A stretch of 64,000 nucleotides of DNA, from positions 1 through 64,000 of the forward strand of contig SBGU01000031.1 of assembly GCA_006226495.1 (NCBI GenBank). The letters are read 5' to 3'. How positions within the stretch are numbered: position 1 is the stretch's first letter; each line of letters starts with the position of its first letter. A program made the position numbers and the translations under genes. A model generated the notes under the pieces. That model was not told the origin of the DNA, did no database searches, and worked only from the letters and a program-made list of their open reading frames with translations. Origin of the DNA: Alphaproteobacteria bacterium. Lineage in GTDB: Bacteria; Pseudomonadota; Alphaproteobacteria; Sphingomonadales; Kordiimonadaceae. Shown in pieces: positions 1 through 8,375 of the stretch.

Positions 1-186
1 CCGTTCCTGCCACATCGCTTTACGGCATCATACTGCGACCGGACCGGATTCCCAACATAAATTACCCAGGGTCATTTATTATTGGCGCGCACCGAATAGC
101 CCCCATCAGGGACAACAGCCTTGATTTGGCCGGAAAGCTCTGGTCCACTGGCGTCGGCGCCGCTTGTGGGGCCACGGAGACCCTGG
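1..186. other. Left edge, no gene recognised
   Basis: No convincing start or protein family is visible here. One plus-strand frame is open from the window edge to a TAA at 58-60, so this could be the last 19 codons of an upstream gene, but the piece is too short to recognise. A GGAGA Shine-Dalgarno at 177-181 belongs to the next gene. Confidence 0.3.
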
Positions 187-642
187 ATGAAAGCGGCCCT
201 GCCCCTCTTGCTGACCGGCATTCTGACCGCCTGCGCCACCGCAGGCAGCCAGGCGCCGCGCGCCCGGGCCGAGGCCATGCTTGGCCAACTGGCACCGCTT
301 CCCGCCGACACGGCAGTCGGCGATGCCTGCGTGCTTGAGGTCGGCCGCGGCGCCGACATCCTGCTGCGACAATCAGCGCCGGGTGCCGACGCCCGGGTGC
401 AAGGCCCGCTCGGGCAGGAGACATTGCCGCCGGTCGGTGCCACCGATGGCGGCTTCGGCCCCTATGCCCGCACGCAACAGTTTGCCAACAGCCATATGGA
501 TGTGCTGCTGTCGCTGAACCCGGCGGACGCCACGGCCCTGTCTGCCCCAGGTATGCTGAAGGTCAGCACACAGGGCGGCATGCAGGCGATCCTGCCCATT
601 GTGGCCCGTATCACCTGCCCCGAAACCATACACCCTTCCTGA
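187..642 (+). CDS. Small lipoprotein of unknown function
   Basis: The protein has 151 residues. Residues 1-15 form a lipoprotein signal with a lipobox ending LTAC, so Cys16 would be lipidated and the mature protein anchored in the periplasm. Two more cysteines lie in the mature part (in GDAC and ITC) and could form a disulfide. I chose the ATG at 187 because GGAGA sits six bases upstream and the signal starts exactly there; a longer frame opening at 121 adds residues without export character. I recognise no family. It is followed by an esterase gene with its own operator, so a shared operon is not obvious. Confidence 0.6.
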   Translation: MKAALPLLLTGILTACATAGSQAPRARAEAMLGQLAPLPADTAVGDACVLEVGRGADILLRQSAPGADARVQGPLGQETLPPVGATDGGFGPYARTQQFANSHMDVLLSLNPADATALSAPGMLKVSTQGGMQAILPIVARITCPETIHPS

Positions 643-679
643 TCGCCACCTCTTGCGTGCCGGCGCCTGCCCCGCGCAT

Positions 680-693
680 TGACACCGGTGTCA
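680..693. promoter_or_regulatory. LacI-type operator before the esterase
   Basis: TGACACCGGTGTCA is a perfect 14-bp palindrome 51 bp upstream of the esterase start. It is identical to the copy at 28065-28078 and matches the family of sites in front of the pectin genes between 15.7 and 28.2 kb. It probably binds the LacI protein encoded at 15846-16979; the assignment is inferred from site sharing. Confidence 0.7.
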
Positions 694-743
694 CAACATG
701 GTCAGATAGCCGTCAATCTGGGAAGAAATGGGGAGACAGCATC

Positions 744-2363
744 ATGACGGACCGTCCTGTTCCGGCATCACACCAGTCCGGCATCAGCCGCCGCAGCCTG
801 ATGGCAGGCGCGGGTGCAGCGGGCCTTATGCTGATGGCGGGCGGCCCATCGGCTTTCGCAAAAGACGCCGACCTGCCGGTCGCGGCCACGGCATATGGCA
901 AGGTGCGCGGCAAAACCAACACCGCCGGCATTCATGTTTTCAAGGGCGTGCGCTATGGCGCCGACACACGCCAGACGCGGTTCCAGGCACCCCTGCCCCC
1001 GACGCCCTGGCCCGACGTTCAGGACGCTTTCGATTATGGCACCGGGTGCCCGCAAACGGGCAACGAAAGCCCGACAAGCGAAGACTGCCTGTTCCTCAAT
1101 GTCTGGACCCCAGCCCTGAAGGACGGCAAGAAGCGCCCGGTGATGGTCTATTTCCATGGCGGCGCTTATGCCCATGGCTCGGGCTCTGACGCGCTGTATG
1201 ACGGCACCTATCTTTGCACCAGGGGCGATGTGGTGGTGGTGACCGTGAACCACCGGCTGAATATTTTTGGTTACCTGTATCTCGCGCGTTTTGACGACCG
1301 GTTCGCCGACAGCGGCAACGCCGGCATGCTGGACCTGATCCTGGCGCTTGAATGGGTGCGCGACAATATCGCCGAATTTGGCGGTGACGCGGACAATGTC
1401 ATGCTGTTCGGCCAGTCAGGCGGCGGCGCCAAGATCGCGACCCTGATGGCCATGCCGGCGGCACGCGGCCTGTTCCACAAGGGCGCCACCATGAGCGGAC
1501 AGCAGGTCACGGCATCCGGCCCTATGAATGCCACCGCGCGCGCTGAAGCGTACCTGGGTGAACTGGGCCTTGACCGCACGCGCCTTGACGACCTGATGGC
1601 CATGGATACCGCGGCCCTGATCCCGGGCATGAAGGTGCGCGACCCGATCCTGCCCTATGGCGGCGCCTATTTTGGCCCGGTGTTTGACGAAAGCAACCTG
1701 CCCCGCCATCCGTTTTTCCCGGATGCGCCGGCGCAGTCGATCGATATCCCGATGATCATCGGCAACACGCATGACGAAACCCGGCTCTTGATCGGCCGGT
1801 CCGAGCCCGACAGTTTCGATCTGACGTGGGAACAATTGCCCGAGCGTATCGCCCGGCATGTGCGCTGCGACATCCTGCCGGAAAAGGTCGTGGCCGAATA
1901 CCGGCGCATCTATCCGGATTACAGCCCGTCGGATGTGTTTTTTGCCGCCACCACCGCCGGCCGGTCCTGGCGCGGTGCCGTGATCGAGGCCGAAGAACGC
2001 GCCAAACAGGGGGCGCCCACCTGGGCCTACCAGCTTGACTGGGGCTCGCCGCGCGACGGCGGCAAATGGGGTGCGTCGCACACGTTCGACATTCCGCTGG
2101 TGTTCGGTACCCTGGACGCCGAACATTCCTGGAGCGGCACCGGACCCGAAGCCCATGCGCTTGTGGACCAGATGGCGGGCGCCTTCCTCGCCTTCGCGCA
2201 CACCGGCAAACCCGACCATGCCGGCATTCCGGCCTGGAACCAGTACCGCCTGCCCGACCGGGCCACCATGGTGTTCGACGTAACCCCGCACCTGGAGAAC
2301 GACCCGCGCGGCCAGGAACGTGAACTGTTCGCCCGCGTGCCCTTCATCCAGTCCGGTACGTAA
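744..2363 (+). CDS. Exported type-B carboxylesterase
   Basis: A 539-residue alpha/beta hydrolase of the carboxylesterase type-B family (PF00135). The N-terminus carries a Tat-like signal (SRRSLM at 15-20, then a hydrophobic stretch ending in SAFA), so it should act in the periplasm or outside. Diagnostic features are the EDCLFLNVW signature near 113-121, the oxyanion HGG near 138-140, the nucleophile Ser225 in GQSGG, an NTHDE segment for the acid and a SHTFDIP segment for the catalytic His. The start at 744 follows GGGGAG; a GTG frame opening at 657 would put the signal about 30 residues inside. A perfect copy of the pectin-locus operator lies just upstream, suggesting it removes ester groups (acetyl, methyl or feruloyl) from pectic material. 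The substrate is inference. Confidence 0.85.
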   Translation: MTDRPVPASHQSGISRRSLMAGAGAAGLMLMAGGPSAFAKDADLPVAATAYGKVRGKTNTAGIHVFKGVRYGADTRQTRFQAPLPPTPWPDVQDAFDYGTGCPQTGNESPTSEDCLFLNVWTPALKDGKKRPVMVYFHGGAYAHGSGSDALYDGTYLCTRGDVVVVTVNHRLNIFGYLYLARFDDRFADSGNAGMLDLILALEWVRDNIAEFGGDADNVMLFGQSGGGAKIATLMAMPAARGLFHKGATMSGQQVTASGPMNATARAEAYLGELGLDRTRLDDLMAMDTAALIPGMKVRDPILPYGGAYFGPVFDESNLPRHPFFPDAPAQSIDIPMIIGNTHDETRLLIGRSEPDSFDLTWEQLPERIARHVRCDILPEKVVAEYRRIYPDYSPSDVFFAATTAGRSWRGAVIEAEERAKQGAPTWAYQLDWGSPRDGGKWGASHTFDIPLVFGTLDAEHSWSGTGPEAHALVDQMAGAFLAFAHTGKPDHAGIPAWNQYRLPDRATMVFDVTPHLENDPRGQERELFARVPFIQSGT

Positions 2364-2375
2364 GGCACAAACAAA

Positions 2376-2400
2376 AAGGGCGCCCGGTCGGGGCGCCCTT
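2376..2400. terminator. Bidirectional intrinsic terminator
   Basis: A 10-bp perfect GC-rich stem (AAGGGCGCCC / GGGCGCCCTT) with a 5-base loop. The A-run on its left becomes a U-run for minus-strand transcripts from the TerB-like gene, and TTT follows on the right for the esterase. It sits between two convergent genes. Confidence 0.8.
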
Positions 2401-2427
2401 TCCTGAATTCGTGTGGCGTAAAGCGCC

Positions 2428-2856
2428 TCAGCCTTTCACGAGGCCGGCAGCTTCTTCCTTCAGGCCCATGGTGGCGGCAACTTCATTGAAGAAATCGGCC
2501 TCAAGCGGGTTCACCTTGCCGTCGGCATAGATGACCGACGCCAGCGCCTTCACGATAACCTTGCGGTCGTCAGCCGAGAGCTTGCCAGCCGCCTTGCTGA
2601 GGTAACGCTCGAGCGACGCTTCCTTGAACAGATCGGAAATGGCGGCAACACGAACGTCCTTGCCGCTGACGTCTTCGCCGGTCACTTCCTTGTAGATGCG
2701 GCAGACGGTTTCAACCTCGAGGGCTGCGATGTTGGCGTCGGAGCTGGTGCCGCGCGCCAGGGTCATGAGCAGCGCTTCGTTGCGCAGCGCGTTTTTGTCT
2801 TCGGCGCCTTTTTCGTCACCGCGGAAAAAGCTCACGATATGGTCAAAGCTAATCAT
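2428..2856 (-). CDS. TerB-like cytoplasmic protein
   Basis: 142 residues, almost entirely helical in character, resembling the TerB/DUF533 family (tellurite-resistance TerB fold). The acidic DGKVNPLEADFF segment near the C-terminus is typical: two four-helix halves with a conserved acidic metal-binding-like stretch. There is no signal peptide or membrane segment. I chose the ATG at 2856 with GAGGGG upstream rather than the 21-codon longer frame, whose extra residues look non-coding. The gene stands alone and no other ter genes are nearby, so tellurite resistance should not be assumed. TerB-like proteins often occur singly with unknown roles. Confidence 0.7.
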   Translation of the reverse strand: MISFDHIVSFFRGDEKGAEDKNALRNEALLMTLARGTSSDANIAALEVETVCRIYKEVTGEDVSGKDVRVAAISDLFKEASLERYLSKAAGKLSADDRKVIVKALASVIYADGKVNPLEADFFNEVAATMGLKEEAAGLVKG

Positions 2857-2998
2857 ACTAAAATGTCCCCTCAAGTTCGGCAGCCCTGCCGGATTCGTCT
2901 TGGGCCGATACCACCCCAAAACGCCCGCACGGTCAAGCCCCGTGTGCCACTAAATTCACCCACGCGGCGGGCCCGGCGCCCGGATCGGGCGATCTGGC

Positions 2999-4930
2999 CT
3001 ACAGCCGTTCGTTCACCGCGTGCCAGGCGGCATCGATGGCGCCGTTCACATAGGCAAAGGCCGCCATGTCCGAACCCGCGAACGAGATACGCCCGAAGCC
3101 GGTGCGCGCCAGGAGATGCGGCCCGTTCTCAGGCGTCCATTCAACCGGGTCATACAGGTCGTTATATTCGTAGGCATAGCCGTGCGGCCAGCGGTTGACC
3201 GTGATGGCCAGGATATCCTCTGCCGGGTCGAAACCGCCCGCCTTCAGGGCACCGCCCAATTGCTCGCGGACCGCGCGCTCATATTCCTCGAACGGTTTGC
3301 CCAGAAGATGGTAACGCGCATAGCGCAATTGCTCGCGCACATCGCCGCCATCCATGGTGCCGTCGGGCACCGCGCTCATATGCACCAGGATCGGTTCGTC
3401 ATCCGACTTCGGGAAAGCGTAACCGCCCATGCTGACCGGGAAATCCAGTTCGGCCCAGTCGAACAGCCCGGCCGGGAAATGAATGGTGCTGATGCCAAGC
3501 TTGCGGAAGGCATGGCGGTTGCGGATCAGCACGTTGGTGTAGACAAGCGGCACCTTGACCCCAAGCCGGATCGCGGCTTTCTGCTCGTCCGGCAGGTCGG
3601 GCACCAGCCAGGGGATGATGCTGCCGTAACCCGCGAAAATCACATTCTTGCCGCGCACGTCCCAGGCCTTGCCAGCCTTCACATAGCGCACCACACCTTC
3701 GGTCGCCGTAGCCACGGGGCCATCGTTGCGGATATTCACCGCCGTGGCGCTGAGCCGAAGCCGGGTTTTCGCGCCGCCCTGATCGAGTTTCGCATAATCG
3801 AACCGCGCCTTCACGATATCCTGCATGTCGTGTCCCGGCGCGGCAGCCGGGATCAGGAGGCGCACCAGCATGCGGGCGATGCCGGCATTGCCGTCCGGAA
3901 AATGGAAGATATAGGGCTCTTCGGGCAGCGGCTTGCGGTAGGGGTCGTCATGTTCCTCGTCGACCACAATGCCCTGGAAACCGGGCACATAACCAAGCCT
4001 TTGGGCCTCCCGCGCCGTGATCGCGTCAGCGCCCACGCCCCAGATGCCCTTGGGCCGGCGCTGGAACAGGCTGACCACAAAATCGGACGCGCCAAAATGT
4101 TTGCGCAGGTAATCGGCATAGGACAAGGTGCGCAGGTAGGCGACCTTCTCCCGCCCGGTCATGGCGGACAGGAAATCCTCGGTCGAGGTGAGGATTTTTG
4201 TCAAGGACGCCCGGTCTTCCGGCGTTTCGGCCAAGGTTTCCACATACTGTTTGACCGCATCCGCGCCACCCGCGTCAGCCGACCAACTGAAGGGGTCGCC
4301 GGTTGCCAGCCGTTCGTGGCCGAAGGTTTCGCCGTCCAGATACACCCCGGCGCCCAGGCCGTCATAAAGTGTCTGGTCGAAGGCCTTGAAGAAGGCGTCG
4401 ACATCAATGCCGATATCCTGCAAGAGGCGTTTGGCCTGCGGACTGTAGCTGGAGGGCGTGTCGATGGCCTGGCTGCCGCCATAACCGATCAGGGTACGGC
4501 TGCCGGTGTCGAATTCGTTGCGTTTGGCGTGGCCGCCGAAGTCGTCATGATTGTCGAGGATCAGTATCTTCGCGTCGGGTTTGGCCTTGCGGTAGAAATA
4601 GGCCGCCGACAGGCCGCTGATGCCGGCGCCGACCACGATCAGGTCAAACACACCTTCGCCCGTGTCGGCGCCCGTGTCCCAGCGCACCCCTTCATGCACC
4701 AGGGCATGGGCGGTCTCAAAGGCGCCATCATGTGTGCCCCTGAGCCCCGTCTTCGCGGGCGGATAATAATCCGGCCCGATTTCCGGGGAGCCGACAAAAC
4801 CATCGGCGCCTTCGGCCCAGACATCGCCGGCGAAACCCATCAGGCTGGCACCAAGACCCACCGAAACACCCTGGCAGAATTGCCGCCGGTCGATGGGCCT
4901 GTTCATGCCCAGCTTGTCATCCTTTGTCAT
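2999..4930 (-). CDS. Exported FAD-dependent amine oxidase, SpdH-like
   Basis: 643 residues. The N-terminus has a twin-arginine motif (DRRQFCQG) and a short hydrophobic stretch, so a folded flavoprotein is probably exported by Tat. A dinucleotide-binding motif (VVGAGISGLSAAY) follows near residue 115, then ILDNHDDFGGHAKRN, typical of the second FAD contact. The stretch DYYPPAKTGLRGTHDGAFE resembles the N-terminal region of bacterial spermidine dehydrogenases, and a C-terminal GRISFAGSDMA segment completes the FAD site of the amine-oxidase superfamily. The start at 4930 has GGGGGAG immediately upstream. It is divergent from an exported cupin gene with a 223-bp shared control region. Polyamine oxidation is a family-based guess; exported flavoprotein is firm. 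Confidence 0.7.
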   Translation of the reverse strand: MTKDDKLGMNRPIDRRQFCQGVSVGLGASLMGFAGDVWAEGADGFVGSPEIGPDYYPPAKTGLRGTHDGAFETAHALVHEGVRWDTGADTGEGVFDLIVVGAGISGLSAAYFYRKAKPDAKILILDNHDDFGGHAKRNEFDTGSRTLIGYGGSQAIDTPSSYSPQAKRLLQDIGIDVDAFFKAFDQTLYDGLGAGVYLDGETFGHERLATGDPFSWSADAGGADAVKQYVETLAETPEDRASLTKILTSTEDFLSAMTGREKVAYLRTLSYADYLRKHFGASDFVVSLFQRRPKGIWGVGADAITAREAQRLGYVPGFQGIVVDEEHDDPYRKPLPEEPYIFHFPDGNAGIARMLVRLLIPAAAPGHDMQDIVKARFDYAKLDQGGAKTRLRLSATAVNIRNDGPVATATEGVVRYVKAGKAWDVRGKNVIFAGYGSIIPWLVPDLPDEQKAAIRLGVKVPLVYTNVLIRNRHAFRKLGISTIHFPAGLFDWAELDFPVSMGGYAFPKSDDEPILVHMSAVPDGTMDGGDVREQLRYARYHLLGKPFEEYERAVREQLGGALKAGGFDPAEDILAITVNRWPHGYAYEYNDLYDPVEWTPENGPHLLARTGFGRISFAGSDMAAFAYVNGAIDAAWHAVNERL

Positions 4931-4951
4931 GGCTCCCCCGAGGCATATATT

Positions 4952-4961
4952 TGTGATCACA
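4952..4961. promoter_or_regulatory. Candidate operator in divergent promoter
   Basis: TGTGATCACA is a perfect palindrome 22 bp upstream of the flavoprotein start, flanked by A/T. A related half-element (GCGATCACATT) recurs at about 5053-5063, nearer the cupin start. The CRP consensus needs a 6-bp spacer and does not fit. The regulator is unknown. Confidence 0.4.
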
Positions 4962-5153
4962 TTTTTGCGATTGTAATCAGACACACCTTGGCAAACAAGG
5001 CTGAATTTGATCAAATTCTTTTGAATTTTGCCACCAACCGCCTGCAGATAATGCGATCACATTCCGCTTTCGCAGGGCCCGTGTTTCCGGCAAGATAGCA
5101 GCATATCACGGTCCGGGCCGCCACGCGCGCCCGTCATGAAGGGGAGACAGTCC

Positions 5154-5603
5154 ATGAAAGCCATCCTTACTGCCGCCTGCCTGCTGATCGCCGGCACCGC
5201 GCACGCCGACGGTGCGAACCATCCGGTGAAAATGTCCAAGGAACAGATTGCCGGCAAGATGTTCACCGACCATAAACCGGTGGTCAGCGAACATTCGGAC
5301 AGCGAATGGGGCCCCTACACCACCCATGACGTCGAAACCTTCCTGTCTGCCGACAAGCAGATGGATACGGGCATGTATAAATCCGGCCCTGTGCGCATGG
5401 TGATCGACGAAGCCTATGGCGTCGACGAATTCATGTATTTCCTGGAAGGCGGCGTGACCCTGACCTCCGAAGACGGCACGGTAACCGAGATCGGGGCCGG
5501 GGATGCCGTCACCATCGGTCGCGACTGGAAGGGCATCTGGGAATCGAAAGGCTATACCAAAATCTATGTGATCTATTCGCCAGAAGGGCCGATCAGCGAA
5601 TAA
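5154..5603 (+). CDS. Exported small cupin protein
   Basis: 149 residues with a clear Sec signal peptide (MKAILTAACLLIAGTAHA), so periplasmic or secreted. The mature part contains one cupin barrel of the DUF861/EutQ type, best seen in the FMYFLEGGVTLTSEDG and GAGDAVTIGRDWKGIWE stretches, which correspond to the two cupin motifs. The usual metal-binding histidines are largely missing (the first motif has Glu but no HxH), so it may bind a ligand rather than act as a metalloenzyme. GGGGAG precedes the ATG at 5154. It is divergent from the flavoprotein at 2999-4930, suggesting a common substrate or signal. It is not an obvious KdgF, which is cytoplasmic. Confidence 0.65.
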   Translation: MKAILTAACLLIAGTAHADGANHPVKMSKEQIAGKMFTDHKPVVSEHSDSEWGPYTTHDVETFLSADKQMDTGMYKSGPVRMVIDEAYGVDEFMYFLEGGVTLTSEDGTVTEIGAGDAVTIGRDWKGIWESKGYTKIYVIYSPEGPISE

Positions 5604-5624
5604 TCGCCTTTTCATCTTTACATA

Positions 5625-5642
5625 TATAAAGATTTCTTTATA
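5625..5642. promoter_or_regulatory. Inverted repeat, possible ArsR-type methionine operator
   Basis: TATAAAGATTTCTTTATA has two 8-bp arms (TATAAAGA/TCTTTATA) around TT, just upstream of the riboswitch where the metE promoter should be. From memory it resembles the ATAAAGATATCTTTAT-type sites assigned to ArsR-family regulators of methionine/SAM metabolism (SahR-like) in alphaproteobacteria. The resemblance is from recall, not from a search. Confidence 0.45.
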
Positions 5643-5650
5643 TTGATTCC

Positions 5651-5860
5651 TGCCGATGGTGCCCGCAAGGGCATAACAGGGAATTCGGTGCGCGTGGGCG
5701 TTTGCCCGCGCCAGTCCGAAGCTGTCCCCGCAACTGTATGCGGTGAAGGGTGTTCAACAAACCACTGGCGGACGGTTCTTGTCCGCCGGGAAGGTGAACC
5801 ACCCCAGGCCCGCAAGCCAGGAGACCTACCACCGGTTCTGGACCCACAATAACCGGTCGG
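5651..5860 (+). promoter_or_regulatory. Cobalamin (B12) riboswitch
   Basis: The leader has the hallmark conserved blocks in order: the GGTGCCC...GGGCATAACAGGGAA region, the core GCTGTCCCCGCAACTGT (5721-5737), CCACTG (5762-5767), GGGAAGGTG (5788-5796) and GCCAGGAGACCTACC (5816-5830). A hairpin-forming CCGGTTCTGG...CCGG element follows and may carry the regulatory pairing. It lies 5' of metE, the B12-independent methionine synthase. The established logic is that adenosylcobalamin or methylcobalamin binding turns off metE when the B12-dependent MetH can work. The exact 3' limit is approximate. Confidence 0.93.
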
Positions 5861-5885
5861 GGTGTACCGGCGGAGACGAACCGAT

Positions 5886-5948
5886 ATGAAGACCTACACA
5901 ATTTCCTCTGGCCGACTGTTCTCAGGCCGAATGCTTCCGGGCGTATAG
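5886..5948 (+). CDS. Possible 20-codon leader ORF
   Basis: An ATG-initiated 20-codon frame ending in TAG lies directly after the riboswitch and 119 bp before metE, with GGAGA 9 bp upstream of the ATG. It resembles no protein I know. It could be a translated leader peptide that couples riboswitch folding to metE expression, or chance. It is too short for coding statistics. Confidence 0.3.
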   Translation: MKTYTISSGRLFSGRMLPGV

Positions 5949-6067
5949 CGGCACCACGGCCCGCCGCCCATTCCCCCTATTCATTTGAAAACGGCTGTAC
6001 CCGGCGTGCAGGCCGCACCCTTGTGTGCGCCCCACGGGGCCAGCCCCTTCTGCCTGAGGACAGAGAC

Positions 6068-8338
6068 ATGACCCAATCCGCAATTCTCGGCTTCCCGCGC
6101 ATCGGCGCGCGGCGCGAGCTGAAACACGCCATTGAAGCCTATTGGAAAGGTGGCAGCGACGCCAATATCCTGCAGGAAACTGCCGCTGGGCTGCGGGCCA
6201 GGCACTGGCGATTGCAGCAAGCCGCCGGAATCGACGTAATCTCCTCGAACGACTTTTCGCTCTATGACCAGATGCTGGACATGACCGCGGCCTTCGGTGC
6301 CGTACCGCCCCGCTTCGGCCATGCCGGCGGGCCGGTGCCACTGGACACCTATTTTGCCATGGCGCGCGGCACTTCAGCGGCGCCAGCAATGGAAATGACC
6401 AAATGGTTCGACACCAATTACCATTATATCGTGCCCGAATTTCACGCGGGCCAGACCTTCGACCTTGTGGGCCAGAAGGCGGTGGACGAGTTTCTGGAAG
6501 CCAGGGCGCTGGGTATCCATACCCGCCCGGTGATCATCGGTCCCGTGACCTACCTCAGCCTCGGCAAAGCCAAGGATGAGGGGCTGGCGCCCCTCTCGCT
6601 CCTGAACGCCATCCTGCCGGCCTATGTCGAGCTGCTGAGGCGCCTCAAAACCGCGGGCGCAGACTGGGTGCAGATCGACGAACCGGTGCTGGCGCTTGAT
6701 CTCGACAAAGCCCAGCGGAAAGCCTTCAAACAGGCCTACCTGACATTTGCGCACGCGGGCCTTGAAATCCTGCTCGCCAACTATTTTGGTGGCCTTGGCG
6801 ACAATATCGCGCTCGTGACCAGCCTGCCGGTCGCGGGCCTGCATCTTGATCTGGTGCGCGGGCAACCGGACCTTGAACAGGTGCTGGCCCTGTGGCCGGC
6901 GGACAGGGTTCTGTCGCTGGGCATTGTCGATGGCCGCAACATCTGGCGCACCGACCTTGAAGCCGCCCACACGCTTCTTGATCAGGTCGCCACACGCCGG
7001 GGCACCAGCCGGCTTCAGGTCGCCAGCAGTTGCAGCCTGTTGCATGCGCCGGTCGACCTCGAGCTTGAAACCACGCTGGACGACGAACTGAAAAGCTGGC
7101 TCGCCTTCGCGCGGCAGAAGCTGGATGAAATTGCGGCCCTGGCCACGGCACTGGACCATGGCCCAGATGCCGCGAGCCAGGCCTTCGTCGCAAGCCGTAC
7201 CGCCAAACAGGCCCGCACCGCATCAGCCCGTGTTCACAACCCGGCAGTTGCCGCGCGTCTGGCGGCTGTCCGCCCGGAAGACAGCGACCGGACCAGCGCG
7301 GCCGATGTCAGGCGTATCCTGCAGCGTGCGGCCCTGCCCCTGCCCGCCTTCCCGACCACGACCATCGGGTCGTTCCCGCAGACGGCTGAGGTCCGGCAGG
7401 CGCGGGCCGCCAACCGGCGCGGCGATCTGGACGATGCGTCCTACGACCGGTTCCTGAAGACCGCGACCGAACAGGCCGTGCGCATCCAGGAACAGCTTGG
7501 CCTTGATGTGCTGGTGCATGGCGAATTTGAACGCAACGACATGGTCGAATATTTCGGGGAACAGCTTGAAGGTTTTGCCTTCACCAGGGGCGGCTGGGTG
7601 CAGTCCTATGGCTCGCGCTGTGTGAAACCACCGGTCATTTTTGGCGATGTCAGCCGCCCGGCAGCCATGACTGTCGCCTGGTCACAATATGCACAGAGCC
7701 TGACCGACAGCCCGGTCAAGGGCATGCTGACCGGACCAGTGACCATCCTGCAATGGTCGTTTGTGCGCGACGACCAGCCGCGCGACGACACCTGCCGCCA
7801 GATCGCCCTCGCGATCCGGGACGAGGTGGCCGACCTTGAAGCCGCCGGCATCCGGCTGATCCAGATCGACGAACCCGCGCTTCGGGAGGGGCTGCCGCTC
7901 CGGCATGCCGACTGGCAGGCGTATCTGGACTGGGCAGTGGACTGTTTCCGCCTGTCGGCTGGCGTTGCGGCGGACACAACCCAGATCCACACCCATATGT
8001 GTTATGCCGAATTCGGCGATATCATGCCCGCCATCGCGGCTCTGGATGCAGACGTGATTTCCATTGAAACCTCGCGCTCCGATATGGAACTTCTGGATGC
8101 CTTCCGGGATTTCCGCTACCCGAACGACATCGGCCCCGGCGTCTATGATATCCATGCCCCGCGCCGGCCGGACGTGGCGGCCATGCGCCAACTTCTGGAA
8201 AAGGCAACCGAACGGTTGCCGGCAGAACGCCTGTGGGTGAACCCGGACTGCGGCCTGAAAACCCGCACCTGGGACGAGGTGATACCGGCCCTGGAGAATA
8301 TGGTCGCCGCAGCCCGCGCCGCCCGGGCGCAAAGCTAG
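6068..8338 (+). CDS. metE: Cobalamin-independent methionine synthase MetE
   Basis: 756 residues, the normal MetE length. It transfers the methyl group of 5-methyl-tetrahydropteroyl-polyglutamate to homocysteine in the cytosol, the last step of methionine synthesis. The N-terminal barrel begins [18 protein letters not shown]. The C-terminal catalytic barrel has [10 protein letters not shown], a [10 protein letters not shown] segment, the zinc ligands in [10 protein letters not shown] and a final NPDCGLKTR cysteine. GAGGA precedes the ATG at 6068. The gene is controlled by the cobalamin riboswitch upstream and possibly by the repeat at 5625. It appears monocistronic: a hairpin follows and the next gene is convergent. 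Confidence 0.97.
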   Translation: MTQSAILGFPRIGARRELKHAIEAYWKGGSDANILQETAAGLRARHWRLQQAAGIDVISSNDFSLYDQMLDMTAAFGAVPPRFGHAGGPVPLDTYFAMARGTSAAPAMEMTKWFDTNYHYIVPEFHAGQTFDLVGQKAVDEFLEARALGIHTRPVIIGPVTYLSLGKAKDEGLAPLSLLNAILPAYVELLRRLKTAGADWVQIDEPVLALDLDKAQRKAFKQAYLTFAHAGLEILLANYFGGLGDNIALVTSLPVAGLHLDLVRGQPDLEQVLALWPADRVLSLGIVDGRNIWRTDLEAAHTLLDQVATRRGTSRLQVASSCSLLHAPVDLELETTLDDELKSWLAFARQKLDEIAALATALDHGPDAASQAFVASRTAKQARTASARVHNPAVAARLAAVRPEDSDRTSAADVRRILQRAALPLPAFPTTTIGSFPQTAEVRQARAANRRGDLDDASYDRFLKTATEQAVRIQEQLGLDVLVHGEFERNDMVEYFGEQLEGFAFTRGGWVQSYGSRCVKPPVIFGDVSRPAAMTVAWSQYAQSLTDSPVKGMLTGPVTILQWSFVRDDQPRDDTCRQIALAIRDEVADLEAAGIRLIQIDEPALREGLPLRHADWQAYLDWAVDCFRLSAGVAADTTQIHTHMCYAEFGDIMPAIAALDADVISIETSRSDMELLDAFRDFRYPNDIGPGVYDIHAPRRPDVAAMRQLLEKATERLPAERLWVNPDCGLKTRTWDEVIPALENMVAAARAARAQS

Positions 8339-8346
8339 AAATGCCT

Positions 8347-8369
8347 GGGGCGGCTTTTTTGGCCGCCCC
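8347..8369. terminator. Hairpin between convergent genes
   Basis: GGGGCGGC / GCCGCCCC stem with a loop containing six T residues, between metE and the convergent MFS gene. There is no U-run after the stem on either side, so termination strength is uncertain. Confidence 0.5.
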
Positions 8370-8375
8370 TCCCCC

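Noticed and set aside
2428-2856. Tellurite-resistance operon
   Set aside because: Only a single TerB-like gene is present, with no terZACDE genes nearby.
3020-5098. A 692-codon plus-strand open frame antisense to the flavoprotein gene
   Set aside because: It is a shadow frame caused by high third-position GC. Its translation shows no domain, whereas the minus-strand frame has FAD motifs, a Tat signal and a ribosome site.
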